Assembly (NCBI RefSeq): GCF_051020975.1
Contig: NW_027478162.1
Location: 24,056,001 to 24,120,000, forward strand
Origin: Osmia lignaria lignaria
Taxonomy: Eukaryota; Arthropoda; Insecta; Hymenoptera; Megachilidae
Direction of reading: 5' to 3'
Length of the DNA: 64,000 bases
Positions within the stretch are counted from its first letter, which is position 1. Every line of letters begins with the position of its first letter. The notes under the pieces are model-generated. The model made no database searches. It was given only the letters and a program-made list of their open reading frames with translations, and had not been told where the DNA came from. The translations under genes were made by a program, and so were the position numbers. This document shows positions 1-11,912 of this stretch, one piece after another.

Positions 1-3000
1 AGCGAGCTATGGCAAAATCTTAAGAGACCTTTTTTGTAGAGAATTATGTTTCCTACAATTTATGTTCTATGATATTTTTTGATCAGAAGCGTAGTTCTCG
101 AGATATATCAAGATATTTAAAAGTTCCGAAGCCGCACCAACATAATAGAGATACAGAAACACCGTGGCCCCTTTCTTTGAGATAACTCTGCACTAGTGCG
201 AGCTGCAAATGCCACTTCCAGCTTAGCTGTGCAGAGGAAGAACAACAAGAAGAAGAAATATCTCGAAATATGTCCGTCAGGCCAGTTCCTTTGAGCTGAA
301 TCTGCAAATATCTCGGAAACGAAGCGAGCTATGGCAAAATGTTAAGAGACCTTTCTTGTAGAGAATTATGTTTCTTACTTTTTATGTTCTATGATATTTT
401 TTGATCAGACGCGTAGTTCTCGAGATATATCAAGATATTTAAAAGTTCCGAAGCCGCACCAACATAATAGAGATACAGAAACACCGTGGCCCCTTTCTTT
501 GAGATATCTCTGCACTATTGCGAGCTGCAAATGCCACTTCCAGCTTAGCTGTGCAGAAGAAGAACAACAAGAAGAAGAAATATCTCGAAATATGTCCGTC
601 AGGCCACTTCCCTTGAGATAAATCTGCAAATATCTCGGAAACGAAGCGAGCTATGGCAAAATGTTAAGAGACCTTTTTTGTAGAGAATAATGTTTCCTAC
701 AATTTACGTTCTATGATATTTTTTGATCAGAAGCGTAGTTTTCGAGATATATCGAGATATTTAAAAGTTCCGAAGACGCACCAACATAATAGAGATACAG
801 AAACACCGTGGCCCCTTTCTCTGAGATAACTGTGCGCTAGTGCGAGCCGCAAATGCCACTTCCAGCTTAGCTGTGCAGAAGAAGAACAACAAGAAGAAGA
901 AATATCTCGAAATATGTCCGTCAGGCCCCTTCCCTTGAGATATATTTGCAAATATCTCGGAAACGAAGTGAGCTATGGCAAAATGTTAAGAGACCGTTTT
1001 TGTAGAGAATTAAGTTTCCTACTTTTTATGTTCTATGACATTTTTTGATCAGACGCGTAGTTGTCGAGATATATCAAGATATTTAAAAGTTCCGAAGCCG
1101 CACCAACATAATAGAGATACAGAAACACCGTGGCCCCTTTCTTTGAGATAACTCTGCACTATTGCGAGCTGCAAATGCCACTTCCAGCTTAGCTGTGCAG
1201 AAGAAGAACAACAAGAAGAAGAAATATCTCGAAATATGTCCGTCAGGCCAGTTCCTTTGAGCTGAATCTGCAAATATCTCGGAAACGAAGCGAGCTATGG
1301 CAAAATGTTAAGAGACGTTTTTTGTAGAGAATTATGTTTCCTACAATTTATGTTCTATGATATTTTTTGATCAGAAGCGTAGTTTTCGAGATATATCGAG
1401 ATATTTAAAAGTTCCGAAGACGCACCAACATAATAGAGATACAGAAACACCGTGGCACCTTTCTTTGACATAACTGTGCACTAGTGCGAGCCGCAAATGC
1501 CACTTCCAGCTTAGCTGTGCAGAAGAAGAACAACAAGAAGAAGAAATATCTCGAAATATGTCCGACAGGCCCCTTCCCTTGAGATATATCTGCAAATATC
1601 TCGGAAACGAAGTGAGCTATGGCAAAATGTTAAGAGACCGTTTTTGTAGAAAATTAAGTTTCCTACTTTTTATGTTCTATGATATTTTTTGATCAGACGC
1701 GTAGTTCTCGAGATATATCAAGATATTTAAAAGTTCCGAAGCCCCACCAACATAATAGAGATACAGAAACACTGTGGCCCCTTTCTTTGAGATAACTCTG
1801 CACTATTGCGAGCTGCAAATGCCACTTCCAGCTTAGCTGTGCAGAAGAAGAACAACAAGAAGAAGAAATATCTCGAAATATGTCCGTCAGGCCCCTTCCC
1901 TTGAGATAAATCTGCAAATATCTCGGAAACGAAGAGAGCTATGGCAAAATGTTAAGAGACCTTTTTTGTAGAGAATTAAGTTTCCTACTTTTCATGTTCT
2001 ATGATATTTTTTGATCAGATGCGTAGTTCTCGAGATATATCAAGATATTTAAAAGTTCCGAAGCCGCACCAACATAATAGAGATACAGAAACACCGTGGC
2101 CCCTTTCTTTGAGATAACTCTGCACTATTGCGAGCTGTAAATGCCACTTCCAGCTTAGCTGTGCAGAAGAAGAACAACAAGAAGAAGAAATATCTCGAAA
2201 TATGTCCGTCAGGCCCCTTCCCTTGAGATATATCTGCAAATATCTCGGAAACGAAGCGAGCTATGGCAAAATGTTAAGAGACCTTTTTTGTAGAGAATTA
2301 TGTTTCCTACAATTTATGTTCTATGATATTTTTTGATCAGAAGCGTAGTTTTCCAGATATATCCAGATATTTAAAAGTTCCGAAGCCGCACCAACATAAT
2401 AGAGATACAGAAACACCGTGGCCCCTTTCTTTGAGATAACTCTGCACTAGTGCGAGCTGCAATTGCCACTTCCAGCTTAGCTGTGCAGAGGAAGAACAAC
2501 AAGAAGAAGAAATATCTCGAAATATGTCCGTCAGGCCAGTTCCTTTGAGCTGAATCTGCAAATATCTCGGAAACGAAGCGAGCTATGGCAAAATGTTAAC
2601 AGACGTTTTTTGTAGAGAATTATGTTTCCTACAATTTATGTTCTATGATATTTTTTGATCAGAAGCGTAGTTTTCGAGATATATCGAGATATTTAAAAGT
2701 TCCGAAGCCGCACCAACATAATAGAGATACAGAAACACCGTGGCCCCTTTCTTTGAGATAACTCTGCACTATTGCCAGCTGCAAATGCCACTTCCAGCTT
2801 AGCTGTGCAGAAGAAGAACAACAAGAAGAAGAAATATCTCGAAATATGTCCGTCAGGCCCCTTCCCTTGAGATATATTTGCAAATATCTCGGAAACGAAG
2901 TGAGCTATGGCAAAATGTTAAGAGACCGTTTTTGTAGAGAATTAAGTTTCCTACTTTTTATGTTCTATGACATTTTTTGATCAGACGCGTAGTTCTCGAG

Positions 3001-4508
3001 ATATATCAAGATATTTAAAAGTTCCGAAGCCGCACCAACATAATAGAGATACAGAAACACCGTGGCCCCTTTCTTTGAGATAACTCTGCACTATTGCGAG
3101 CTGCAAATGCCACTTCCAGCTTAGCTGTGCAGAAGAAGAACAACAAGAAGAAGAAATATCTCGAAATATGTCCGTCAGGCCAGTTCCTTTGAGCTGAATC
3201 TGCAAATATCTCGGAAACGAAGGGAGCTATGGCAAAATGTTAAGAGACCTTTTTTGTAGAGAATTATGTTTCCTACAATTTATGTTCTATGATATTTTTT
3301 GATCAGAAGCGTAGTTTTCGAGATATATCGAGATATTTAAAAGTTCCGAAGCCGCACCAACATAATAGAGATACAGAAACACCGTGGCCCCTTTCTTTGA
3401 AATAACTCTGCACTAGTGCGAGCCGCAAATGCCACTTCCAGCTTAGCTGTGCAGAAGAAGAACAACAAGAAGAAGAAATATCTCGAAATATGTCCGTCAG
3501 GCCCCTTCCCTTTAGATAAATATGCAAATATCTCGGAAACGAAGCGAGCTATGGCAAAATGTTAAGAGACCGTTCTTGTAGAGAATTAAGTTTCCTACTT
3601 TTTATGTTCTATGATATTTTTTGATCAGACGCGTAGTTCTCGAGATATATCAAGATATTTAAAAGTTCCGAAGCCGCACAAACATAATAGAGATACAGAA
3701 ACACCGTGGCCCCTTTCTTTGAGATAACTCTGCACTAGTGCGAGCCGCAAATGCCACTTCCAGCTTAGCTGTGCAGAAGAAGAACAACAAGAAGAAGAAA
3801 TATCTCGAAATATGTCCGTCAGGCCCCTTCCCTTGAGATAAATCTGCAAATATCTCGGAAACGAAGCGAGCTATGGCAAAATGTTAAGAGACCTTTTTTG
3901 TAGAGAATTATGTTTCCTACAATTTATGTTCTATGATATTTTTTGATCAGAAGCGTAGTTTTCGAGATATATCGAGATATTTAAAAGTTCCGAAGCCGCA
4001 CCAACATAATAGAGATACAGAAACACCGTGGCCCCTTTCTTTGAGATAACTCTGCACTATTGCCAGCTGCAAATGCCACTTCCGGCTTAGCTGTGCAGAA
4101 GAAGAACAACAAGAAGAAGAAATATCTCGAAATATGTCCGTCAGGCCCCTTCCCTTGAGATATATTTGCAAATATCTCGGAAACGAAGTGAGCTATGGCA
4201 AAATGTTAAGAGACCGTTTTTGTAGAGAATTAAGTTTCCTACTTTTTATGTTCTATGACATTTTTTGATCAGACGCGTAGTTCTCGAGATATATCAAGAT
4301 ATTTAAAAGTTCCGAAGCCGCACCAACATAATAGAGATACAGAAACACCGTGGCCCCTTTCTTTGAGATAACTCTGCACTATTGCGAGCTGCAAATGCCA
4401 CTTCCAGCTTAGCTGTGCAGAAGAAGAACAACAAGAAGAAGAAATATCTCGAAATATGTCCGTCAGGCCAGTTCCTTTGAGCTGAATCTGCAAATATCTC
4501 GGAAACGA
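1..4508 (+). repeat. Monomers 1-14: left segment with two roughly alternating classes
   Basis: Class 1 monomers have CCTACAATTTATG, AGAAGCGTAG and TTTTCGAGATATATCGAG. Class 2 monomers have CCTACTTTTTATG, AGACGCGTAG (or AGATGCG) and TTCTCGAGATATATCAAG. From monomer 1 the order is 1,2,1,2,1,2,2,1,1,2,1,2,1,2, close to a 644-bp dimer. Several right ends carry the linked variant CAGTTCCTTTGAGCTGAATC instead of CCCTTCCCTTGAGATAAATC. Monomers 3-5 and 6-12 are templates for copies found further right (16-18, 21-31). Confidence 0.85.
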
Positions 4509-6118
4509 AGCGAGCTATGGCAAAATGTTAAGAGACGTTTTTTGTAGAGAATTAAGTTTCCTACTTTTTATGTTCTATGATATTTTTTGATCAGACGTGT
4601 AGTTCTCGAGATATATCAAGATATTTAAAAGTTCCGATGCCGCACCAACATAATAGAGATACAGAAACACCGTGGCCCCTTTCTTTGAGATAACTCTGCA
4701 CTATTGCGAGCTGCAGATGCCACTTCCAGCTTAGCTGTGCAGAAGAAGAACAACAAGAAGAAGAAATATCTCGAAATATGTCCGTCAGGCCCCTTCCCTT
4801 GAGATATATCTGCAAATATCTCGGAAACGAAGCGAGCTATGGCAAAATCTTAAGAGACCTTTTTTGTAGAGAATTATGTTTCCTACAATTTACGTTCTAT
4901 GATATTTTTTGATCAGAAGCGTAGTTTTCGAGATATATCGAGATATTTAAAAGTTCCGAAGACGCACCAACATAATAGAGATACAGAAACACCGTGGCCC
5001 CTTTCTCTGAGATAACTGTGCGCTAGTGCGAGCCGCAAATGCCACTTCCAGCTTAGCTGTGCAGAAGAAGAACAACAAGAAGAAGAAATATCTCGAAATA
5101 TGTCCGTCAGGCCCCTTCCCTTGAGATATATTTGCAAATATCTCGGAAACGAAGTGAGCTATGGCAAAATGTTAAGAGACCGTTTTTGTAGAGAATTAAG
5201 TTTCCTACTTTTTATGTTCTATGACATTTTTTGATCAGACGCGTAGTTCTCGAGATATATCAAGATATTTAAAAGTTCCGAAGCCGCACCAACATAATAG
5301 AGATACAGAAACACCGTGGCCCCTTTCTTTGAGATAACTCTGCACTATTGCGAGCTGCAAATGCCACTTCCAGCTTAGCTGTGCAGAAGAAGAACAACAA
5401 GAAGAAGAAATATCTCGAAATATGTCCGTCAGGCCAGTTCCTTTGAGCTGAATCTGCAAATATCTCGGAAACGAAGCGAGCTATGGCAAAATGTTAAGAG
5501 ACGTTTTTTGTAGAGAATTATGTTTCCTACAATTTATGTTCTATGATATTTTTTGATCAGAAGCGTAGTTTTCGAGATATATCGAGATATTTAAAAGTTC
5601 CGAAGACGCACCAACATAATAGAGATACAGAAACACCGTGGCACCTTTCTTTGACATAACTGTGCACTAGTGCGAGCCGCAAATGCCACTTCCAGCTTAG
5701 CTGTGCAGAAGAAGAACAACAAGAAGAAGAAATATCTCGAAATATGTCCGACAGGCCCCTTCCCTTGAGATATATCTGCAAATATCTCGGAAACGAAGTG
5801 AGCTATGGCAAAATGTTAAGAGACCGTTTTTGTAGAAAATTAAGTTTCCTACTTTTTATGTTCTATGATATTTTTTGATCAGACGCGTAGTTCTCGAGAT
5901 ATATCAAGATATTTAAAAGTTCCGAAGCCCCACCAACATAATAGAGATACAGAAACACTGTGGCCCCTTTCTTTGAGATAACTCTGCACTATTGCGAGCT
6001 GCAAATGCCACTTCCAGCTTAGCTGTGCAGAAGAAGAACAACAAGAAGAAGAAATATCTCGAAATATGTCCGTCAGGCCAGTTCCTTTGAGCTGAATCTG
6101 CAAATATCTCGGAAACGA
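4509..6118 (+). repeat. 5-mer higher-order repeat, copy 1 (monomers 15-19)
   Basis: Five monomers (1,610 bp) whose diagnostic variants recur in the same order immediately downstream. Monomer 15 has AGACGTGTAG and GTTCCGATGCC; 16 has TTTCTCTGAG and TGCGCTAG; 18 has GTGGCACC and TTTGACATAAC; 19 has GCCCCACC and ACACTGTGG. Monomers 16-18 also match monomers 3-5, 13 monomers upstream. Monomer 19 is a hybrid: its left part matches monomer 6 and its right end (CAGTTCCTTTGAGCTG) matches monomer 14, which marks a crossover junction. Confidence 0.9.
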
Positions 6119-7728
6119 AGCGAGCTATGGCAAAATGTTAAGAGACGTTTTTTGTAGAGAATTAAGTTTCCTACTTTTTATGTTCTATGATATTTTTTGA
6201 TCAGACGTGTAGTTCTCGAGATATATCAAGATATTTAAAAGTTCCGATGCCGCACCAACATAATAGAGATACAGAAACACCGTGGCCCCTTTCTTTGAGA
6301 TAACTCTGCACTATTGCGAGCTGCAGATGCCACTTCCAGCTTAGCTGTGCAGAAGAAGAACAACAAGAAGAAGAAATATCTCGAAATATGTCCGTCAGGC
6401 CCCTTCCCTTGAGATATATCTGCAAATATCTCGGAAACGAAGCGAGCTATGGCAAAATCTTAAGAGACCTTTTTTGTAGAGAATTATGTTTCCTACAATT
6501 TACGTTCTATGATATTTTTTGATCAGAAGCGTAGTTTTCGAGATATATCGAGATATTTAAAAGTTCCGAAGACGCACCAACATAATAGAGATACAGAAAC
6601 ACCGTGGCCCCTTTCTCTGAGATAACTGTGCGCTAGTGCGAGCCGCAAATGCCACTTCCAGCTTAGCTGTGCAGAAGAAGAACAACAAGAAGAAGAAATA
6701 TCTCGAAATATGTCCGTCAGGCCCCTTCCCTTGAGATATATTTGCAAATATCTCGGAAACGAAGTGAGCTATGGCAAAATGTTAAGAGACCGTTTTTGTA
6801 GAGAATTAAGTTTCCTACTTTTTATGTTCTATGACATTTTTTGATCAGACGCGTAGTTCTCGAGATATATCAAGATATTTAAAAGTTCCGAAGCCGCACC
6901 AACATAATAGAGATACAGAAACACCGTGGCCCCTTTCTTTGAGATAACTCTGCACTATTGCGAGCTGCAAATGCCACTTCCAGCTTAGCTGTGCAGAAGA
7001 AGAACAACAAGAAGAAGAAATATCTCGAAATATGTCCGTCAGGCCAGTTCCTTTGAGCTGAATCTGCAAATATCTCGGAAACGAAGCGAGCTATGGCAAA
7101 ATGTTAAGAGACGTTTTTTGTAGAGAATTATGTTTCCTACAATTTATGTTCTATGATATTTTTTGATCAGAAGCGTAGTTTTCGAGATATATCGAGATAT
7201 TTAAAAGTTCCGAAGACGCACCAACATAATAGAGATACAGAAACACCGTGGCACCTTTCTTTGACATAACTGTGCACTAGTGCGAGCCGCAAATGCCACT
7301 TCCAGCTTAGCTGTGCAGAAGAAGAACAACAAGAAGAAGAAATATCTCGAAATATGTCCGACAGGCCCCTTCCCTTGAGATATATCTGCAAATATCTCGG
7401 AAACGAAGTGAGCTATGGCAAAATGTTAAGAGACCGTTTTTGTAGAAAATTAAGTTTCCTACTTTTTATGTTCTATGATATTTTTTGATCAGACGCGTAG
7501 TTCTCGAGATATATCAAGATATTTAAAAGTTCCGAAGCCCCACCAACATAATAGAGATACAGAAACACTGTGGCCCCTTTCTTTGAGATAACTCTGCACT
7601 ATTGCGAGCTGCAAATGCCACTTCCAGCTTAGCTGTGCAGAAGAAGAACAACAAGAAGAAGAAATATCTCGAAATATGTCCGTCAGGCCCCTTCCCTTGA
7701 GATAAATCTGCAAATATCTCGGAAACGA
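6119..7728 (+). repeat. 5-mer higher-order repeat, copy 2 (monomers 20-24)
   Basis: Monomers 20-23 repeat the diagnostic variants of monomers 15-18, including CGATGCCGCACC at the start and GTGGCACCTTTC in monomer 23. Monomer 24 matches monomer 19 on its left but ends with CCCTTCCCTTGAGATAAATC, like monomer 6, and leads into copies of monomers 7-10. The pair of copies is therefore a recent tandem duplication with different exits. Confidence 0.9.
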
Positions 7729-9982
7729 AGAGAGCTATGGCAAAATGTTAAGAGACCTTTTTTGTAGAGAATTAAGTTTCCTACTTTTCATGTTCTATGA
7801 TATTTTTTGATCAGATGCGTAGTTCTCGAGATATATCAAGATATTTAAAAGTTCCGAAGCCGCACCAACATAATAGAGATACAGAAACACCGTGGCCCCT
7901 TTCTTTGAGATAACTCTGCACTATTGCGAGCTGTAAATGCCACTTCCAGCTTAGCTGTGCAGAAGAAGAACAACAAGAAGAAGAAATATCTCGAAATATG
8001 TCCGTCAGGCCCCTTCCCTTGAGATATATCTGCAAATATCTCGGAAACGAAGCGAGCTATGGCAAAATGTTAAGAGGCCTTTTTTGTAGAGAATTATGTT
8101 TCCTACAATTTATGTTCTATGATATTTTTTGATCAGAAGCGTAGTTTTCCAGATATATCCAGATATTTAAAAGTTCCGAAGCCGCACCAACATAATAGAG
8201 ATACAGAAACACCGTGGCCCCTTTCTTTGAGATAACTCTGCACTAGTGCGAGCTGCAATTGCCACTTCCAGCTTAGCTGTGCAGAGGAAGAACAACAAGA
8301 AGAAGAAATATCTCGAAATATGTCCGTCAGGCCAGTTCCTTTGAGCTGAATCTGCAAATATCTCGGAAACGAAGCGAGCTATGGCAAAATGTTAACAGAC
8401 GTTTTTTGTAGAGAATTATGTTTCCTACAATTTATGTTCTATGATATTTTTTGATCAGAAGCGTAGTTTTCGAGATATATCGAGATATTTAAAAGTTCCG
8501 AAGCCGCACCAACATAATAGAGATACAGACACACCGTGGCCCCTTTCTTTGAGATAACTCTGCACTATTGCCAGCTGCAAATGCCACTTCCAGCTTAGCT
8601 GTGCAGAAGAAGAACAACAAGAAGAAGAAATATCTCGAAATATGTCCGTCAGGCCCCTTCCCTTGAGATATATTTGCAAATATCTCGGAAACGAAGTGAG
8701 CTATGGCAAAATGTTAAGAGACCGTTTTTGTAGAGAATTAAGTTTCCTACTTTTTATGTTCTATGACATTTTTTGATCAGACGCGTAGTTCTCGAGATAT
8801 ATCAAGATATTTAAAAGTTCCGAAGCCGCACCAACATAATAGAGATACAGAAACACCGTGGCCCCTTTCTTTGAGATAACTCTGCACTATTGCGAGCTGC
8901 AAATGCCACTTCCAGCTTAGCTGTGCAGAAGAAGAACAACAAGAAGAAGAAATATCTCGAAATATGTCCGTCAGGCCAGTTCCTTTGAGCTGAATCTGCA
9001 AATATCTCGGAAACGAAGCGAGCTATGGCAAAATGTTAAGAGACGTTTTTTGTAGAGAATTAAGTTTCCTACTTTTTATGTTCTATGATATTTTTTGATC
9101 AGACGTGTAGTTCTCGAGATATATCAAGATATTTAAAAGTTCCGATGCCGCACCAACATAATAGAGATACAGAAACACCGTGGCCCCTTTCTTTGAGATA
9201 ACTCTGCACTATTGCGAACTGCAAATGCCACTTCCAGCTTAGCTGTGCAGAAGAAGAACAACAAGAAGAAGAAATATCTCGAAATATGTCCGTCAGGCCC
9301 CTTCCCTTGAGATAAATCTGCAAATATCTCGGAAACGAAGGGAGCTATGGCAAAATGTTAAGAGACCTTTTTTGTAGAGAATTATGTTTCCTACAATTTA
9401 TGTTCTATAATATTTTTTGATCAGAAGCGTAGTTTTCGAGATATATCGAGATATTTAAAAGTTCCGAAGCCGCACCAACATAATAGAGATACAGAAACAC
9501 CGTGGCCCCTTTCTTTGAAATAACTCTGCACTAGTGCGAGCCGCAAATGCCACTTCCAGCTTAGCTGTGCAGAAGAAGAACAACAAGAAGAAGAAATATC
9601 TCGAAATATGTCCGTCAGGCCCCTTCCCTTGAGATAAATATGCAAATATCTCGGAAACGAAGCGAGCTATGGCAAAATGTTAAGAGACCGTTCTTGTAGA
9701 GAATTAAGTTTCCTACTTTTTATGTTCTATGATATTTTTTGATCAGACGCGTAGTTCTCGAGATATATCAAGATATTTAAAAGTTCCGAAGCCGCACAAA
9801 CATAATAGAGATACAGAAACACCGTGGCCCCTTTCTTTGAGATAACTCTGCACTAGTGCGAGCCGCAAATGCCACTTCCAGCTTAGCTGTGCAGAAGAAG
9901 AACAACAAGAAGAAGAAATATCTCGAAATATGTCCGTCAGGCCCCTTCCCTTGAGATAAATCTGCAAATATCTCGGAAACGA
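7729..9982 (+). repeat. Monomers 25-31: second copy of monomers 7-12 with one extra monomer
   Basis: Monomers 24-28 reproduce monomers 6-10 at an offset of 18 monomers (5,796 bp), including the AATTGCCAC variant of monomer 8 and GTTAACAGACG of monomer 9. The few differences I see are AAGAGGCC at 8054 and ATACAGACACACC near 8525. Monomer 29 is a variant of the type-15 monomer (GTTCCGATGCC, GCGAACTGC) with no counterpart between monomers 10 and 11. Monomers 30 and 31 then match monomers 11 and 12 (TTTGAAATAAC; CCGCACAAAC). Confidence 0.88.
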
Positions 9983-10947
9983 AGCGAGCTATGGCAAAAT
10001 GTTAAGAGACCTTTTTTGTAGAGAATTATGTTTCCTACTTTTTATCTTCTATGACATTTTTTGATCAGACCCGTAGTTCTCGAGATATATCAAGATATTT
10101 AAAAGTTCCGAAGCCGCACCAACATAATAGAGATACAGAAACACCGTGGCCCCTTCTTTGAGATATCTCTGCACTATTGCGAGCTGCAAATGCCACTTCC
10201 AGCTTAGCTGTGCAGAAGAAGAACAACAAGAAGAAGAAATATCTCGAAATATGTCCGTCAGGCCAGTTCCTTTGAGCTGAATCTGCAAATATCTCGGAAA
10301 CGAAGCGAGCTATGGCAAAATGTTAAGAGACCTTTTTCGTAGAGAATTAAGTTTCCTACTTTTTATGTTCAATGATATTTTTTGATCAGATGCGTAGTTC
10401 TCGAGATATATCAAGATATTTAAAAGTTCCGAAGCTGCACCAACATAATAGAGGTACAGAAACACCGTGGCCTCTTTCTTTGAGATAACTCTGCACTATT
10501 GCGAGCTGCAAATGCCACTTCGAGCTTAGCTGTGCAGAAGAAGAACAACAAGAAGAAGAAATATCTCGAAATATGTCCGTCAGACCCCTTCCCTTGAGAT
10601 GAATCTGCAAATATCTCGGAAACGAAGCGAGCTATGGCAAAATGTTAAGAGACCTTTTTTGTAGAGAATTAAGTTTCCTACTTTTTATGATCTATGATAT
10701 TTTTTGATCAGAAGCGTAGTTTTCGAGATATATCGAGATATTTAAAAGTTCCGAAGCCGCACCAACATAATAGAGATACAGAAACACCGTGGCCCCTTTC
10801 TTTGAGATAACTCTGCACTAGTGCGAGCCGCAAATGCCACTTCCAGCTTAGCTGTGCAGAAGAAGAACAACAAGAAGAAGAAATATCTCGAAATATGTCC
10901 GTCAGGCCCCTTCCCTTGAGATAAATATGCAAATATCTCGGAAACGA
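9983..10947 (+). repeat. 3-mer higher-order repeat, copy 1 (monomers 32-34)
   Basis: Monomer 32 is 321 bp because one T is missing from the CCCCTTT run near 10153, and it has the palindromic allele GAGATATCTC. Monomer 33 has GAAGCTGCACC, AGAGGTACAG, GTGGCCTC and CTTCGAGCTTAG. Monomer 34 is class 1 with TTGAGATAAATATGC. All three recur in order directly downstream. Confidence 0.9.
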
Positions 10948-11912
10948 AGCGAGCTATCGCAAAATGTTAAGAGACCTTTTTTGTAGAGAATTAAGTTTCC
11001 TACCTTTTATGTTCTATGATATTTTTTGATCAGATGCGTAGTTCTCGAGATATATCAAGATATTTAAAAGTTCCGAAGCCGCACCAACATAATAGAGATA
11101 CAGAAACACCGTGGCCCCTTCTTTGAGATATCTCTGCACTATTGCGAGCTGCAAATGCCACTTCCAGCTTAGCTGTGCAGAAGAAGAACAACAAGAAGAA
11201 GAAATATCTCGAAATATGTCCGTCAGGCCAGTTCCTTTGAGCTGAATCTGCAAATATCTCGGAAACGAAGCGAGCTATGGCAAAATGTTAAGAGACCTTT
11301 TTTGTAGAGAATTAAGTTTCCTACTTTTTATGTTCAATGATATTTTTTGATCAGATGCGTAGTTCTCGAGATATATCAAGATATTTAAAAGTTCCGAAGC
11401 TGCACCAACATAATAGAGGTACAGAAACACCGTGGCCTCTTTCTTTGAGATAACTCTGCACTATTGCGAGCTGCAAATGCCACTTCGAGCTTAGCTGTGC
11501 AGAAGAAGAACAACAAGAAGAAGAAATATCTCGAAATATGTCCGTCAGACCCCTTCCCTTGAGATGAATCTGCAAATATCTCGGAAACGAAGCGAGCTAT
11601 GGCAAAATGTTAAGAGACCTTTTTTGTAGAGAATTAAGTTTCCTACTTTTTATGTTCTATGATATTTTTTGATCAGAAGCGTAGTTTTCGAGATATATCG
11701 AGATATTTAAAAGTTCCGAAGCCGCACCAACATAATAGAGATACAGAAACACCGTGGCCCCTTTCTTTGAGATAACTCTGCACTAGTGCGAGCCGCAAAT
11801 GCCACTTCCAGCTTAGCTGTGCAGAAGAAGAACAACAAGAAGAAGAAATATCTCGAAATATGTCCGTCAGGCCCCTTCCCTTGAGATAAATATGCAAATA
11901 TCTCGGAAACGA
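10948..11912 (+). repeat. 3-mer higher-order repeat, copy 2 (monomers 35-37)
   Basis: Same three monomer types as 32-34, with the inherited T deletion near 11119 in monomer 35 (321 bp) and the GAAGCTGCACC / AGAGGTACAG set in monomer 36. The left part of monomer 35 (CCTACCTTTTATG, AGATGCG) differs from monomer 32 and matches monomer 38, so the duplication boundary lies inside a monomer. Confidence 0.9.

Noticed and set aside
83..307. A 74-codon minus-strand open frame that recurs in about 180 monomers (first instance here)
   Set aside because: It starts at TTG (complement of the CAA in CTGCAAATATC), not ATG; the serine/cysteine run is just the reading of the GAA tract; 322 is not divisible by 3, so frames do not join between monomers; and amplified types a and b carry stops. 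It is a by-product of a conserved repeat.
391..621. Plus-strand 76-codon open frame in a few monomers (also at 12947, 25504, 31299, 39671, 39984, 62204 and 63492)
   Set aside because: It exists only where GAGATAAC is GAGATATC, which removes an in-frame TAA. It has no conserved alternative start, no recognisable domain and is absent from most monomers.
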